From: Sinotaia quadrata
Lineage: Eukaryota; Mollusca; Gastropoda; Architaenioglossa; Viviparidae
Direction of reading: 5' to 3'
Assembly (NCBI GenBank): GCA_028829895.1
Contig: CM054182.1
Location: 1,141,001 to 1,205,000, forward strand
DNA: 64,000 nucleotides
In this document: positions 34,470-46,155 of the stretch, piece by piece
Layout: every line of letters begins with the position of its first letter
How positions within the stretch are numbered: position 1 is the first letter of the stretch
Notes under the pieces: generated by a model
The model's database searches: none
What the model saw: only the letters and a program-made list of their open reading frames with translations
Told to the model about the DNA's origin: nothing
Translations under genes and position numbers: made by a program

Positions 34470-35180
34470 TACAACTTTAACCTAATATTGAAAAATAAGA
34501 TATAAAATTGGACCAACGTAACTATACTCTACAAGAGGCCTGTTCTTCTTTTGATTAATGTTTTGTAGTAAAACGTGTGTCACTGTTATGTAAAACGATT
34601 GTTCTTCATTTGATTAATGTTTTGTAATACAACCTGTCATTTATTCACAGGTCGAAACAAAACAAGAATCTTGTTACGTTGGTTCTCGTTTCGTAGCAGG
34701 AAGTGGTGATTTACGAAACAACACGACATAACGCTTTTTCTAATTATTCTTTTGTCTTCTTGTTTATCGAGTCCTGAAAGTGAATATTCAAACGTGTGCA
34801 GCCATTGTAAGTGACCACAATAAAACACATGGAAAATTACTTGCTATATATTTGATATTTCATATATCATCGCATATTCTACATATGTATTTAATTATTC
34901 TTTATTTTTCATTGTTGCCTGCTGAAGATAACATCAATTAAAGTGAAAATCTTGTTTTGTGATCTGCTACTTGAATTTGTGTTTTGTTATTTTATCACGA
35001 CATGTAAATAAATATTAGAGCTGTGTTCAGATCAAACAACGTTGTGAGCTGTGATCTGATCAAACAATGTTGTATGGAGTAATAAATTCAAGAGTTCAAT
35101 GGCCTCAGTCAGTTTAATGGATTGTATCGAAGCAGAGCAGAGAGAGGACAGCCACACAATTCTACCACCTACCACCCCTC
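34470..35180. other. AT-rich unique DNA
   Basis: A short doublet (TGTTCTTC.TTTGATTAATGT) lies at 34540-34625. No gene supported. Confidence 0.55.
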
Positions 35181-35185
35181 GTCTC

Positions 35186-35335
35186 CTGCAATAAAACACG
35201 TGAACAATTAGCTAATACAGAAAACAGTCCCATCACAATAAAACATGTGAACAATTAGCTAATACAGAAAACAGTCCCATCACAATAAAACACGTGAACA
35301 ATTAACTAATACACAGAAAACAGTCACATCACAAT
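35186..35335. repeat. 47-bp repeat, 3 copies, with CACGTG/CATGTG
   Basis: Unit CACAATAAAACACGTGAACA plus ATTAGCTAATACAGAAAACA plus GTCCCAT. E-box-like core in each copy. Confidence 0.94.
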
Positions 35336-35526
35336 AAATGTGCCTATGAATAAGAGTGTTAATTCTTCATGTTTTCTTCATAACTCCTTTCTCTCCTCTT
35401 TCTTTCTCTCTCTTTTCGGATTCTTTCTGTTTCTGACTTTTAATCTCTCTTTTTTTTCTTTTTTGACCAATAGTTTGACCAGTAGTTTGTGCTCGTGTAA
35501 GTCCAGTTAGACGAGCACCAAGCGAG

Positions 35527-35800
35527 CACGTGAAAAGGATGTGTTGGACTAGACAACCTTGGCAAACACGTGAAAAGGATGTTGGACTAGACAACCTTGG
35601 CAAACACGTGAAAAGGATGTTGGACTAGACAACCTTGGCAAACACGTGAAAAGGATGTTGGACTAGACAACCTTGGCAAACACGTGAAAAGGATGTTGGA
35701 CTAGACAACCTTGGCAAACACGTGAAAAGGATGTTGGACTAGACAACCTTGGCAAACACGTGAAAAGGATGTTGGACTAGACAACCTTGGCAAACACTGG
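35527..35800. repeat. 38-bp minisatellite, 7 copies, each with CACGTG
   Basis: Unit ACACGTGAAAAGGATGTTGG plus ACTAGACAACCTTGGCAA. Perfect E-box palindrome in every unit; copies almost identical. Confidence 0.96.
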
Positions 35801-36880
35801 AATAGAGCGTCCCCGACTACTTGTCGAAGAATCGGAAGTTGAACTCGAGACAGATTGAGAGATGTACAGGCAATATTATCAGCGTGACATGAGGACAGCA
35901 AGCTGTTTAAGAGATTGGCCAAAGGAAGGAACAATACCCCTCCCTCCTCCTCCCCCCCCCCCCGCGCACATACAGAATTATACAAATGCGCACATGTCCA
36001 CACTCACACACTCATAAACAGCTGTGAATATATATACAAGCTCACATAACGAGACCACAGCCAATAGTAGTAGCTATCCTACACCACTGCTATGTCAAGA
36101 ATGACCTGAATGCGTGTTTTATCTAACTGCAAACAAACTCACGCAACAGCGTAAAACTGTACGTACTCAGCAAGCGTTTGCTTTGTGGTCGGTTTACTGT
36201 TGTCTTGGGCTGAGTGCTGTACGAACTCACAGTGGAGGAAGCGGGTCTTACCCGAGCACCTGTACAAATATGGCTTAAGTGTCCTCCGAGATTATCATCC
36301 ACTCAGGAAGGAACGCAAATGCAAATTAGTCGCCTTTATATACTAGATATTGACTATTGACGGCCTGCTAATAACTTCTTATCAGTGTTGTGACGGCACC
36401 CTCTCTCTGTTACGTATTTCAATATTTATCTTTAATAATTACATTAATACATGTGGGCGGCTTCATATATATATATGCTAGCCCTAATTCGATACTCTTC
36501 TGTAATTTCCACCTTGCAGATCTTCCTGGCACTTTCAGATTATTGTTTAAATACACACACCATAAATAATCATCATTCTGTCAGACAAATATTCTACTGA
36601 CGGGAACTTTTTGCTTAAGGGATAGTTTTTGATCCGTCCTTAATTTACTTAAGTATCCAACCGTCCTCAGATCCAAAAATAGTTTATTAATCATGCGCAA
36701 GAAGCTAGATATATAAAATAACAATATTGATTAAAATATAACAATAATGAAGGAAAGGAAAATTACAGTTAGTAGTTGCAACAAACAATTGATTCATATA
36801 TTATCTACAGATTTTTCAATGAAAGTCACCATCCCTATAAAGTAAATTCAGTCATATAGCTACCAGTTTTCATCATATAA
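35800..36880. other. Unique DNA with a C-run
   Basis: A GC-richer patch at 35800-35930 is open on minus (LLNSLLSSCHADNIACTSLN) but without clear splice sites; a C-run lies at 35949-35962. No gene claimed. Confidence 0.5.
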
Positions 36881-37430
36881 CTATTAGATTTCAACATAGA
36901 GTTACTAACATAGAGTTATTAAACAAAGAGTTACTAACATAGAGTTATTAAACATAGAGTTACTAACATATAGTTTCATCATAGAACTAATAGCTGTCAT
37001 CATATAGGTATTAACTTTCATCATAGAATGAGAGTTTAGAAAGAGGATAAAGTATATAACATGATGGATTTGATAACTGCTCGCACAGCGTGACGTAATT
37101 TGCACTTGTCCCACATTCAAGCTGTTGTGTCTCTGTTGTGTCTCTGTTTGCAGACACATCAAACAAGTCCTATCAAAGCTGTTGTGTCTCAGGTAGTATA
37201 GACACATTAAACAAGTCCTATCAAAGCTGTTGTGTCTCAAGTCCTTTCAAAACTGTTGTGTCTCTGATAGTACAGAAACATCAAACAAGTCCTATCAAAG
37301 TCTTTGAACTTGGGTCTAGTCAACATGACATATATTAGTATGAAAGAACTTGGGTCTACTCGACATATATTAGTATGAAAGAACTTGGGTCTGCTCGACA
37401 TGACATGTATTTAGTATAAAAGATCTTTAG
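36880..37430. repeat. Three short degenerate repeat families
   Basis: ACATAGAGTTA(C/T)TAA units at 36890-36975; GACACATCAAACAAGTCCTA plus TCAAAGCTGTTGTGTCTC units at 37130-37300; GAAAGAACTTGGGTCT units at 37305-37420. Confidence 0.8.
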
Positions 37431-37588
37431 TGTACATGACGCATATTACCGTTCTCATTTCGTGTATATATTTTAACTTGTACTGCACCAAATAAATAAA
37501 TCACGCACTCAAACCCATTCACTTTCACATTTGTGCACACATACTCACATGTTCGCACATACACCGACATTTACACTGCGCGAGCGCA

Positions 37589-37590
37589 CG

Positions 37591-37643
<53 letters not shown>

Positions 37644-37647
37644 CCCA

Positions 37648-37690
<43 letters not shown>

Positions 37691-37700
37691 CACACACACA
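37589..37700. repeat. (AC)n microsatellite, interrupted
   Basis: Two AC tracts separated by TACCCACC. Confidence 0.97.
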
Positions 37701-37761
37701 TTGAATCTACGAATTCATGCACAGACACATAATTATACAATCTCATGCAATCGCTGACTAA

Positions 37762-38195
37762 CAAATATGATTTCGTACACCTGAGACACAAATATGATTT
37801 CGTACACCTGAGACACAAATATGATTTCGTACACCTGAGACACAAATATGATTTCGTACACCTGAGACACAAATATGATTTCGTACACCTGAGACACAAA
37901 TATGATTTCGTACACCTGAGACACAAATATGATTTCGTACACCTGAGACACAAATATGATTTCGTACACCTGAGACACAAATATGATTTCGTACACCTGA
38001 GACACAAATATGATTTCGTACACCTGAGACACAAATATGATTTCGTACACCTGAGACACAAATATGATTTCGTACACCTGAGACACAAATATGATTTCGT
38101 ACACCTGAGACACAAATATGATTTCGTACACCTGAGACACAAATATGATTTCGTACACCTGAGACACAAATATGATTTCGTACACCTGAAACACA
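37762..38195. repeat. 27-bp minisatellite, 16 copies, almost perfectly homogeneous
   Basis: Unit ACACAAATATGATTTCGTAC plus ACCTGAG. I see essentially no variation until the last copy. Nine codons long, so one plus and two minus frames stay open for 150-230 residues; these are not genes. Confidence 0.98.
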
Positions 38196-38353
38196 AATAC
38201 ACGTTCGCACGCACCTTCCCAGCACAGACATGGGCGCCGGCGATCGAATTTTAAAAGAAACTTAAAAGACTCTCATATTAATATTCACGTTCAGGTCGAC
38301 AGAATGTGCATAGTCCACACTTAACGTCCTTATCCGTCTTCGGTTTTTCCTTC

Positions 38354-38366
38354 AGGTGTGACAGGT
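38354..38366 (+). other. Possible 9-nt micro-exon
   Basis: GGTTTTTCCTTCAG|GTGTGACAG|GTAAGG: a good acceptor and a consensus donor enclose nine bases (38356-38364) that would add three codons. It could equally be competing acceptors or a recursive splice point, or chance. Confidence 0.25.
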
Positions 38367-38526
38367 AAGGTCGGGGGGACTCGAAACGGGTGGGTCTGGG
38401 TAGGTTGTTCGGGACTATATCTCTGGCTGATATGAAGTGTTATTTAGTACGTGGGCTCCAATAAACACAATGTCAACACTTACGAAATAAAGAATTTAAT
38501 AAAACAGAAATAAACATGTTTTATAA

Positions 38527-38898
38527 ATGCCAAAATATCAATATTTCGACGCGTTGGATTATTTTTATTTTGGGGCGTTTGGTTTTCTTTCGAGTGTTAT
38601 TTCTCACCTGTACGAATATTTACACCCACGTGCATTAAGTGCACCAACCCAACATTATAATATATTTGACCAATTTTATAAGCCATTTTGCCAGTTAAAT
38701 TTGTACATCCAATTAAAGATTTCTACAAATTATTATTTATTGGTTGTTGTGGGAGGACTGCCTAGCTCAACACTCATCATATTCCAAACTTCGCGCGTGA
38801 ATGCAATGGAATTTGAAAATCACACACAAACTTCGCGTGTGAATGCAATGAAATTTGAAAAACACACACAAACGTGTTGTTTATTACGGAAGCTGTGA
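38527..38898 (+). other. 123-residue ORF, probably not a gene
   Basis: Begins MPKYQYFDALDYFYFGAFG, aromatic-rich. Its last third is formed by a 43-bp doublet (ACTTCGCGCGTGAATGCAAT) at 38797-38878. No splice or family support. Confidence 0.15.
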
Positions 38899-39044
38899 GC
38901 TAAAATTTGCTATCCGTCAATATGATGAACATTATCTTTAGTTCTGTGCGATGCAGTACAACTGTCGTGTCAAAGTACAATGCCGAAGAATTTAACATTT
39001 GGACTGAAACAATAAAACGAATTAAGACAATTTTTAAAAATATT

Positions 39045-39335
39045 TAACAAAATGTTTTTCGTGACTACTTACTACCAACATTTTTGTCGTATTTCGTGAC
39101 TACTTACTACCAATATTTTTGTCGTATTTCGTGACTACTTATTACCAACATTTTGTCGTATTTCGTGACTACTTATTACCAACATTTTGTCGTATTTCGT
39201 GACTACTTATTACCAACATTTTGTCGTATTTCGTGACTACTTATTACCAACATTTTGTCGTATTTCGTGACTACTTACTACCAACATTTTGTCGTATTTC
39301 GTGACTACTTACTACCAACATTTTTGTCATATTTC
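39045..39335. repeat. 32-34-bp minisatellite, 8 copies
   Basis: Unit TTTCGTGACTACTTATTACC plus AACATTTTGTCG, with TTTT/TTTTT length variants. Confidence 0.95.
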
Positions 39336-39640
39336 GTACAGGACGTTATAGACTGCGCACGATTGATTACACTCTCAAAGGGCACCGTCACCACTGAATG
39401 AAACCGCTCAGATAGAAATTGATCTGAAAAGAATGTATGAGTGTGGTAATTACTGTTTACTTGCTTTTTCATTTTTATGACCCTTCAACTAAAGTGACGC
39501 TCAAAGACGTAAAATGTCTTACCGCCAACCCAGACCTACTAAGTGATAACGTGTGACACTTCCTTGTTAACGGTAAGAGTTCACCACTCTTGTCGAGTGA
39601 CATTTACGATTTAAGATACATAATGTAAATCAACCTTTAC

Positions 39641-39835
39641 CCGAATTCTAACCCCCACCCTAATCCCAATTCTAACCATAACCTTACCCCGCTGTGAGTA
39701 TTTAATGTTGTGTTTAATCATGCGTGTTAATTGTCGCAAGCATCATTCATGCACACACGCTTTACATAGATTTCGCTTCCGTATCCGCAGGGTGAAGGGT
39801 TAGGGTCAGGGTGAAGGGTTAGGGTCAGGGTGAAG
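39641..39835. repeat. Telomere-like degenerate motifs in facing orientation
   Basis: C-rich degenerate TAACCC/CCCTAA motifs at 39648-39695 and G-rich GGGTTAGGGTCAGGGTGAA units at 39787-39835, about 90 bp apart. Confidence 0.5.
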
Positions 39836-39952
39836 GAGCTCTGTGTTATGTTTTATACCCTTACGGTCAGTGTTGAATAATCTGTGCTAATAAATTTTGA
39901 TCTGCACTATTTCTGGCAATATCTTTTCAGTAATAAATTCATGCTAATCTAG

Positions 39953-39954
<2 letters not shown>

Positions 39955-40018
<64 letters not shown>
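39955..40018. repeat. (GT)n microsatellite
   Basis: About 31 uninterrupted GT repeats. Confidence 0.98.
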
Positions 40019-40279
40019 TTTTTTTGTGGTGGAGAGGGTACGGGCAGAACTCTTCTCGAACAGTACTTTCTAAAGGTACGTAACTCAATCACCTTGTCGG
40101 TTTGAAAATTAGACAACACTTTGAGAATATAATGCAAAAGTTTCATCCTCATATTTGCTTGCTCATGTCGGTAAAAGGACACTTAGCAGTGATATTTGTA
40201 TGGCTAGTGTTTACTCCAATATAGTCTGAAATCGGCGTTCAGATTTCGGTAAAGTATTGCACCTTTCAATAGCTTAAAA

Positions 40280-40495
40280 CAGTAATTCCCAATCTTTCTC
40301 GGCTCACAGCGCCTTTAGTACGTGAATCAATATTTTGTTTCACAGCGCCCTTAGTAAATACATCAATATTTTGTTTCACAGCGCCCAAAGTCAGAAAACA
40401 CTAGCGTAAGACAACATTTAGTGGGGGTGGAGTAGGGTGGGCAGTTATGTTTTCTTCGAAAATTTCAAATCGCGCGCACACTTTAGGAAACACTG
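40280..40495. mobile_element. hAT-like non-autonomous element, 216 bp
   Basis: Ends CAGTAATTCCCAAT...TTAGGAAACACTG, the hAT-type terminal pattern (CAGTG.TTCCCAA and its complement). Flanks GCTTAAAA (40272-40279) and GTTTAAAC (40496-40503) agree at 6 of 8 positions, as for an aged 8-bp target duplication. The interior has a CACAGCGCC(C/T) triplicate and no ORF. Confidence 0.6.
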
Positions 40496-40661
40496 GTTTA
40501 AACAATCATTGCAAAAGAAACACGTCTTTAAACAATCACAGCAAAAGAAACACGTCTCGATTTGTAATTAATGAGGCATAAAATGTGTACTTAATAACGT
40601 TTGCTCTGTCATATTTTTGAAGAACAACATTTTACAGTTACACATTTATTTTTTTATTTAT

Positions 40662-40726
40662 TTATTTATTTTTATTATTATTATTATTATTTTTTTTTTT
40701 TTTGGGGGGGGGGGGGGGGCGGGGAA
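40662..40726. repeat. (TTA/TTTA)n then T-run joined to G-run
   Basis: TTTATT/TTA repeats, about 14 T, then about 17 G with one C: the reverse of the C-run/A-run junction seen elsewhere. Confidence 0.95.
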
Positions 40727-40774
40727 TTCAGGTCTACAGTGTATGCGCTACAAAGAATGCGCATATTATTTATT

Positions 40775-41015
40775 TTAGAAAGCGTTAGGAAGTGTTTTAC
40801 TTTGATAGTAAGCATATCAGAGATATATGATAGGCATTTGGTTCTTTGCTGCAAGTTATTGTAATTTGAATATCTGTGTTAATGTAATTTGTTTCTCCAA
40901 GTTAAAGTGTTTTACTTTGATAGTAAGCATATCAGAGATATATGATAGGCATTTGGTTCTTGCAAGTTATTGTAGTTTGAATCTATGTATGAATTTGTTT
41001 CTCCAAGTTAATGTT
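40775..41015. repeat. About 117-bp tandem duplication
   Basis: GTGTTTTACTTTGATAGTAA plus GCATATCAGAGATATATGAT plus AGGCATTTGGTTCTT occurs at 40793 and 40907, with 3-base and larger deletions in the second copy. Confidence 0.9.
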
Positions 41016-41367
41016 CTGTGCTTCTAAGGGTCTGTAGCAAACAAATGCCATAAACTAACAACTATATTCCAAACACAACATTAAACGAACAAAATCTCTG
41101 TGAGTTATCCATTTATTTCACTGTTGATAGATTTACGCTACAGAAAGTGCTTACCCAAAATTCTCTCTTAAAATATCTCCGTTAATGTCCATATTTTATT
41201 TTGCTTATTTTGCACTTAACACACACCAGCCGACTTAACAACCGTATAATAAACAGGACTATTTAAGAACACTATAGCAAACAAGAAAAAATATAACTGA
41301 TAATTACTAGGATGTGTGTGTGTGTGAGTGTGTCGGCTAGAAACTCTCCCTTGTTTTAAGAATAAAA

Positions 41368-41369
<2 letters not shown>

Positions 41370-41406
<37 letters not shown>

Positions 41407-41576
41407 AACACACACACAAACACACACACACAAACACACACAAACACACACACAAACACACACACAAACACACACACAAACACACACACAAACACACACA
41501 CACAAACACACACACAAACACACACACAAACACACACAAACACACACTCAAACACACACAAACACACACACACAAT
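41370..41576. repeat. (AC)n with periodic AAAC, about 10-bp period
   Basis: ACACACACAA units on plus. All long ORFs on either strand here are low-complexity artefacts. Confidence 0.97.
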
Positions 41577-41749
41577 TTCAAATAGTGAAAATTATTTCAA
41601 ACAGCGCACGCACTCTGTAACGGCACACGTGTTTTAAAAGAATAAAATAAATATTCTTGCAACAAAAAACAACACTTTGAAACATAATCCTTGAAATATT
41701 ATCTAATTCCCATGTGTAAGTCTGAGTTTAAGAGACAATAGCTTCACGT

Positions 41750-41892
41750 TAAGAAGATCCATGTATGCTTAGATAATATTGCTTCTAGATAACTTCATAA
41801 TTATAAGAACACCCAGGTATGCTAAGATAATATTGCTTCTAGATAACTTCATTATTTTAAGAACACTCAGGTATGCTAAGATAATATTGCTT
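41750..41892. repeat. About 56-bp repeat, 2.5 copies
   Basis: Unit GCTAAGATAATATTGCTTCT plus AGATAACTTCAT plus TAAGAACACCCAGGTAT. Confidence 0.9.
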
Positions 41893-42124
41893 GCAGTTTG
41901 GTCTCGCTGCGTCCCTCCTAAAACGGGTGGCTCTCTGCCGATACAATAGTGGAAGTATCTTTGAAATTTAATGTATGAAATAAACTACTGATCTGCTTTA
42001 TGTCTTCGTAGCTCAGTGTTCAGTATTAACACTTTAGTCTCTTGTAAAGAATTCGAGTCAGTGTTCATGGCTTAAAAAGAAAGCTATTATTTTCCGTGCC
42101 AATTGTCTTGACTACGAACACCAG

Positions 42125-42985
42125 TTGGTTTTGCGAAAGTGTTCATGAGTCGTGACTACCAGCAGTCTATTTTGTGATAAGTGTTCATGAGTCGTGACTA
42201 CCAGCAGTCTATTTTGTGATAAGTGTTCATGAGTCGTGACTACCAGCAGTCTATTTTGTGATAAGTGTTCATACTACTAACAGCAGTCTATTCTGGGGAA
42301 AGTGTTCATGAACAATGACTACAAACAGCAGTTTATTCTGTGAAAGTGTTCATACTACTAACAGCAGACTGTTGTATGCAAGTGTTAACTGCTACTCACA
42401 TTAATGTATTCTGTGTCAGTGTTCATACTGCAAACGTCAGCGTATTCTGTGCCAGTATGCAAACAAGAAATAGCAGTTTATTTTGTGTAAGTTCATACTT
42501 CAAATAACAATCTATTCTGCGCCAGTGTTCATGCAACAAAGAGCAGTCTATTCTGTGCTAGTGCGCATAATAGAAATAGCAGTTTATTCTGTGCCAGAGT
42601 TTATACTACAAACAACACTTTATTCTGTGTCAATGTTAATATTTCAAACAGCAATATATTCTGTGCCAGTGTGTCTATTCTTTGATAGTTTTCATACTAC
42701 AAAGAAGCGGTCTATTTTGTGAAAGTGTTCATACTACAAACATCAATCTATTTGTGAAAGTGTTCACAGCAGAAGCAGCAGTCTATTTTATGAAATGCTC
42801 ATGCTACAAACATCACTCTATTTGTGAAAGTGTTCATACTACAAACTACCATCTGTTCTGTGACAGTGTTCATAATACATACAACAATCTATTTTGTGAC
42901 AGTGTTCATAATACATACAGCAATCTATTTTGTGACAGTGTTCATAATACATACAGCAATCTGTTTTGTGAAAGTGATCATGGCA
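42125..42985. repeat. Long degenerate array, about 36-42-bp units
   Basis: Starts with near-perfect TGTTCATGAGTCGTGACTAC plus CAGCAGTCTATTTTGTGATAAG units, then decays to TTCATACTACAAACAGCAGT plus CTATTCTGTG variants. It looks like an older array with a recently amplified left edge. Confidence 0.85.
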
Positions 42986-43011
42986 TAAGCCACCTCAGTC
43001 TCTTATATGTC

Positions 43012-43315
43012 TATGATTGTATAGTCTTGTGTTGGAGCTCAAAACATCATTCTTCTGTGTCAGTGTTTGTATAGTCTTGTGTTGGAGCTCAAAACATAAT
43101 TCTTCTGTGTCAGTGTTTGTATAGTCTTGTGTTGGAGCTCAAAACATCATTCTTCTGTGTCAGCGATTGTATAGTCTTCTGTTGGAGCTCAAAACATCAT
43201 TCTTCTGTGTCAGTGTTTGTATAGTCTTGTGTTGGAGCTCAAAACATCATTCTTCTGTGTCAGTGATTGTATAGTCTTGTGTTGGAGCTCAAAACATCAT
43301 TCTTCTGTGTCAGAG
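43012..43315. repeat. 50-bp minisatellite, 6 copies
   Basis: Unit TCAGTGTTTGTATAGTCTTG plus TGTTGGAGCTCAAAACATCA plus TTCTTCTGTG. Confidence 0.95.
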
Positions 43316-43390
43316 CTAAAGAATGGAATCGTGGACCCCTTCGATGTTTATACTTTGTTTCTTTTGTTTATAATTTATTTTCCTTCTCAG

Positions 43391-43489
43391 ACAATACACG
43401 ATGCACATAGTAAGGAACTCGCAACACAGGAAGTTATTTTCCGTTTGATTCAAAGAAAACCCAAAGGTTGGGGAAGTCTGCAGTCTTGA
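43391..43489 (+). CDS. Candidate terminal exon, product uncertain
   Basis: Plus strand: a strong acceptor (TTATTTTCCTTCTCAG) ends at 43390, followed by 32 codons starting TIHDAHSKELATQEV and ending RKPKGWGSLQS before TGA. The motif (hydrophobic helix, then R/K-K-P-K-G-W-G-S-L) loosely resembles helix 3 of CARD folds (rRGP.aF..L), but it is too short to call. A second acceptor with the same downstream start (CTCCTCAG|ACAATAG) lies at 43555, so the end may be duplicated. No upstream exon is identified, as 42.1-43.3 kb is all repeat. Confidence 0.35.
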   Translation, partial: TIHDAHSKELATQEVIFRLIQRKPKGWGSLQS

Positions 43490-44590
43490 TCATGTCAGTG
43501 TCGAGGAATGAAATCACTTCGTCGCATTGTACCTTGTAAATGTTTTTCTCCTCAGACAATAGACAGGGAGGAAATCAAAGCCTAGAAAAGACATTTTTAC
43601 TCTTGAATGTAAGGAAAAAAAGATACGAATACATTGTTAACAAAGCAAAACAATAAGTGACACTGGAAAAGCAGTGTATCCATTTTGGGATGGAGCTGAA
43701 GGAAGGTGACTAGACAGACACTGTGATTGAACCCTTACACTGCTAAAGTCGAAACAGTATACAACCAAATGACATTTGTATGCTATTAACCTCTTCATTG
43801 GTTATGCTGATAGTGTAGAAAATATTGACACGGTTTTTACTAATAATCCCTTCACTGCTTAATTCATTACAAAATATACAGTAATGACATTTCTGCACTA
43901 GTAACCCATTCATTTCTTATGGAAATACTGTAAACAGTTCCTACATTACTCACAGTCAACGTTAGTATATTTGTTATGATTTCCTAACTGCAAGACGAAT
44001 ACCGTTTATTTAGCACTAATTACGTAAGTCTAATTTCAAGACATTGAAATGGTTAATATGTTATGCACATCATTCTGACCTATGACCTGTTTGACTAGTG
44101 GTACTAATGTAAATGTACTGTAACAGTATCATAATGCCAATATGTCTGTGGGTTAATTTTGCATAGTTTAACAATTTAAAGAATAAAAATAACAACAAAT
44201 ACGTTCATGACAGTAGGATTCACGTCCTCCTAAAAAAGTAAACATTCATTTCAGACCTCGATTGTCTTCCTTGGGGCACAGACGGCTCCTCAAGTCAGAG
44301 AAATAACATTATGTAATAGCGGACCATATGGCAGATTTACAAAATATTATAATTAAATACAGTGAAAAAACTATTTAAATCAAAAGTTGCATGTGAGGAT
44401 ATATGTACTGCATGCTCATTTCGGTGAATTTTCTCTGTTGTTAAGAAGACGTCCTCTCTTACGGTGGCGGATATGACGTCAAGAAGCTTTCATCAGCGGC
44501 ATTAGCACACTCGATATATATATTAACGAACTTAGAAAAGAAGTGGTCAGTACCGATCACATGTAATTAATTTACTTTCGTAATTTTTGA
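43490..44590. other. AT-rich unique DNA
   Basis: Apart from the second acceptor-like site at 43555 nothing coding is supported. Confidence 0.55.
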
Positions 44591-44602
44591 CTTCTCAACA
44601 GC

Positions 44603-45092
44603 ACAACATTGACGAGTTTATTACTTAGTCAGCACTACATTGACAAGTTTATTACTTAGTCAGCAGTACATTGACGAGTTTATTACTTAGTCAGCAGTAC
44701 ATTGACGAGTTTATTACTTAGTCAGCACTACATTGACGAGTTTATTACTTAGTCAGCAGTACATTGACGAGTTTATTACTTAGTCAGCAGTACATTGACG
44801 AGTTTATTACTTAGTCAGCACTACATTGACGAGTTTATTACTTAGTCAGCAGTACATTGACGAGTTTATTACTTAGTCAGCAGTACATTGACGAGTTTAT
44901 TACTTAGTCAGCAGTACCTTGACGAGTTTATTACTTAGTCAGCAGTACATCAGTACATTGACGAGTTTATTACTTAGTCAGCAGTACATCAGTACATTGA
45001 CGAGTTTATTACTTAGTCAGCAGTACCTTGACGAGTTTATTACTTAGTCAGCAGTACATTGACGAGTTTATTACTTAGTCAGCAGTACTTTT
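44603..45092. repeat. 31-bp minisatellite, about 15 copies
   Basis: Unit CATTGACGAGTTTATTACTT plus AGTCAGCAGTA. Two copies have an extra CATCAGTA insertion. TTAGTCAGCA in each unit is close to an AP-1/Maf half-site. Confidence 0.96.
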
Positions 45093-45289
45093 AACAGTGT
45101 TCACTTTCCTTCTTCTTGGTTAGGGTCGACTATTAAATGACAACTTGACCTCATTAATACCGCCATTCACAATTTAACTAGGATGCGCGAGTGTGAAACC
45201 AGTCGAGTCACAGTTGGCCTGACAGACAACGTTCCTTCTTCCGCTATCCAATTTCTTGTGAAGTTCTCTCGTTCGTGAGACTGTTGTGT

Positions 45290-45420
45290 GACTTGTAGTA
45301 AAACAACAAAAGTGTTCTTTCTGTCGCATTTAGACTCGACACCCGCGAACTGTAGTGGAACTCTTGTAGTAAAACAACAAAAGTGTAGACTCGACAACCG
45401 CGAACTGTAGTGGGACTAAT
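45290..45420. repeat. Imperfect duplication around TTGTAGTAAAACAACAAAAG
   Basis: TTGTAGTAAAACAACAAAAG plus TGT occurs at 45294 and 45364, each followed after 10-25 bp by AGACTCGACA(C/A)CCGCGAACT. The minus strand reads GTTGTTTTACTACAAG, resembling the AG|GT unit at 49.7 kb. Confidence 0.85.
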
Positions 45421-45505
45421 AAGCCGAAGCTCAAGAAGAAAGGGGGTGTAGAGTAAAGGTACAGGGCGGATACAAAAAGTGCCACTCATCAAGAAAGAAT
45501 ATGAC

Positions 45506-46155
45506 ACACACTAGTTGCATGTGTGACAGGGCTTTATGATACAGGGTCATTATGCATTAGTTGCATGTGTGACAGGGCTTTATGATACAGGGTCATTATG
45601 CATTAGTTGCATGTGTGACACGGCTTTATGATACAGGGTCATTATGCATTAGTTGCATGTGTGACACGGCTTTATGATACAGGGTCATTATGCATTAGTT
45701 GCATGTGTGACACGGCTTTATGATACAGGGTCATTATGCATTAGTTGCATGTGTGACACGGCTTTATGATACAGGGTCATTATGCATTAGTTGCATGTGT
45801 GACACGGCTTTATGATACAGGGTCATTATGAATTAGTTGCATGTGTGACACGGCTTTATGATACAGGGTCATTATGCATTAGTTGCATGTGTGACACGGC
45901 TTTATGATACAGGGTCATTATGCATTAGTTGCATGTGTGACAGGGCTTTATGATACAGGGTCATTATGCATTAGTTGCATGTGTGACACGGCTTTATGAT
46001 ACAGGGTCATTATGCATTAGTTGCATGTGTGACACGGCTTTATGATACAGGGTCATTATGCATTAGTTGCATGTGTGACACGGCTTTATGATACAGGGTC
46101 ATTATGCATTAGTTGCATGTGTGACACGGCTTTATGATACAGGATCATTATGCAC
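45506..46155. repeat. 46-bp minisatellite, 14 copies
   Basis: Unit GCATTAGTTGCATGTGTGAC plus ACGGCTTTATGATACAGGGT plus CATTAT; GGG/CGG variation is the main difference between copies. Confidence 0.97.

Noticed and set aside
37525..38254. Up to 229-residue ORFs on both strands (KSYLCLRCT..., YDFVHLRHK...)
   Set aside because: Product of a 27-bp tandem repeat plus an (AC)n tract; all three readings are equally open.
41216..41585. CVCVFVCV / HTHKHTH ORFs
   Set aside because: Translations of (AC)n with AAAC interruptions.
45244..45507. Minus ORF of 87 residues (MSYSFLMSGTFCIRPVP...)
   Set aside because: Crosses an imperfect duplication and has no splice or family support.
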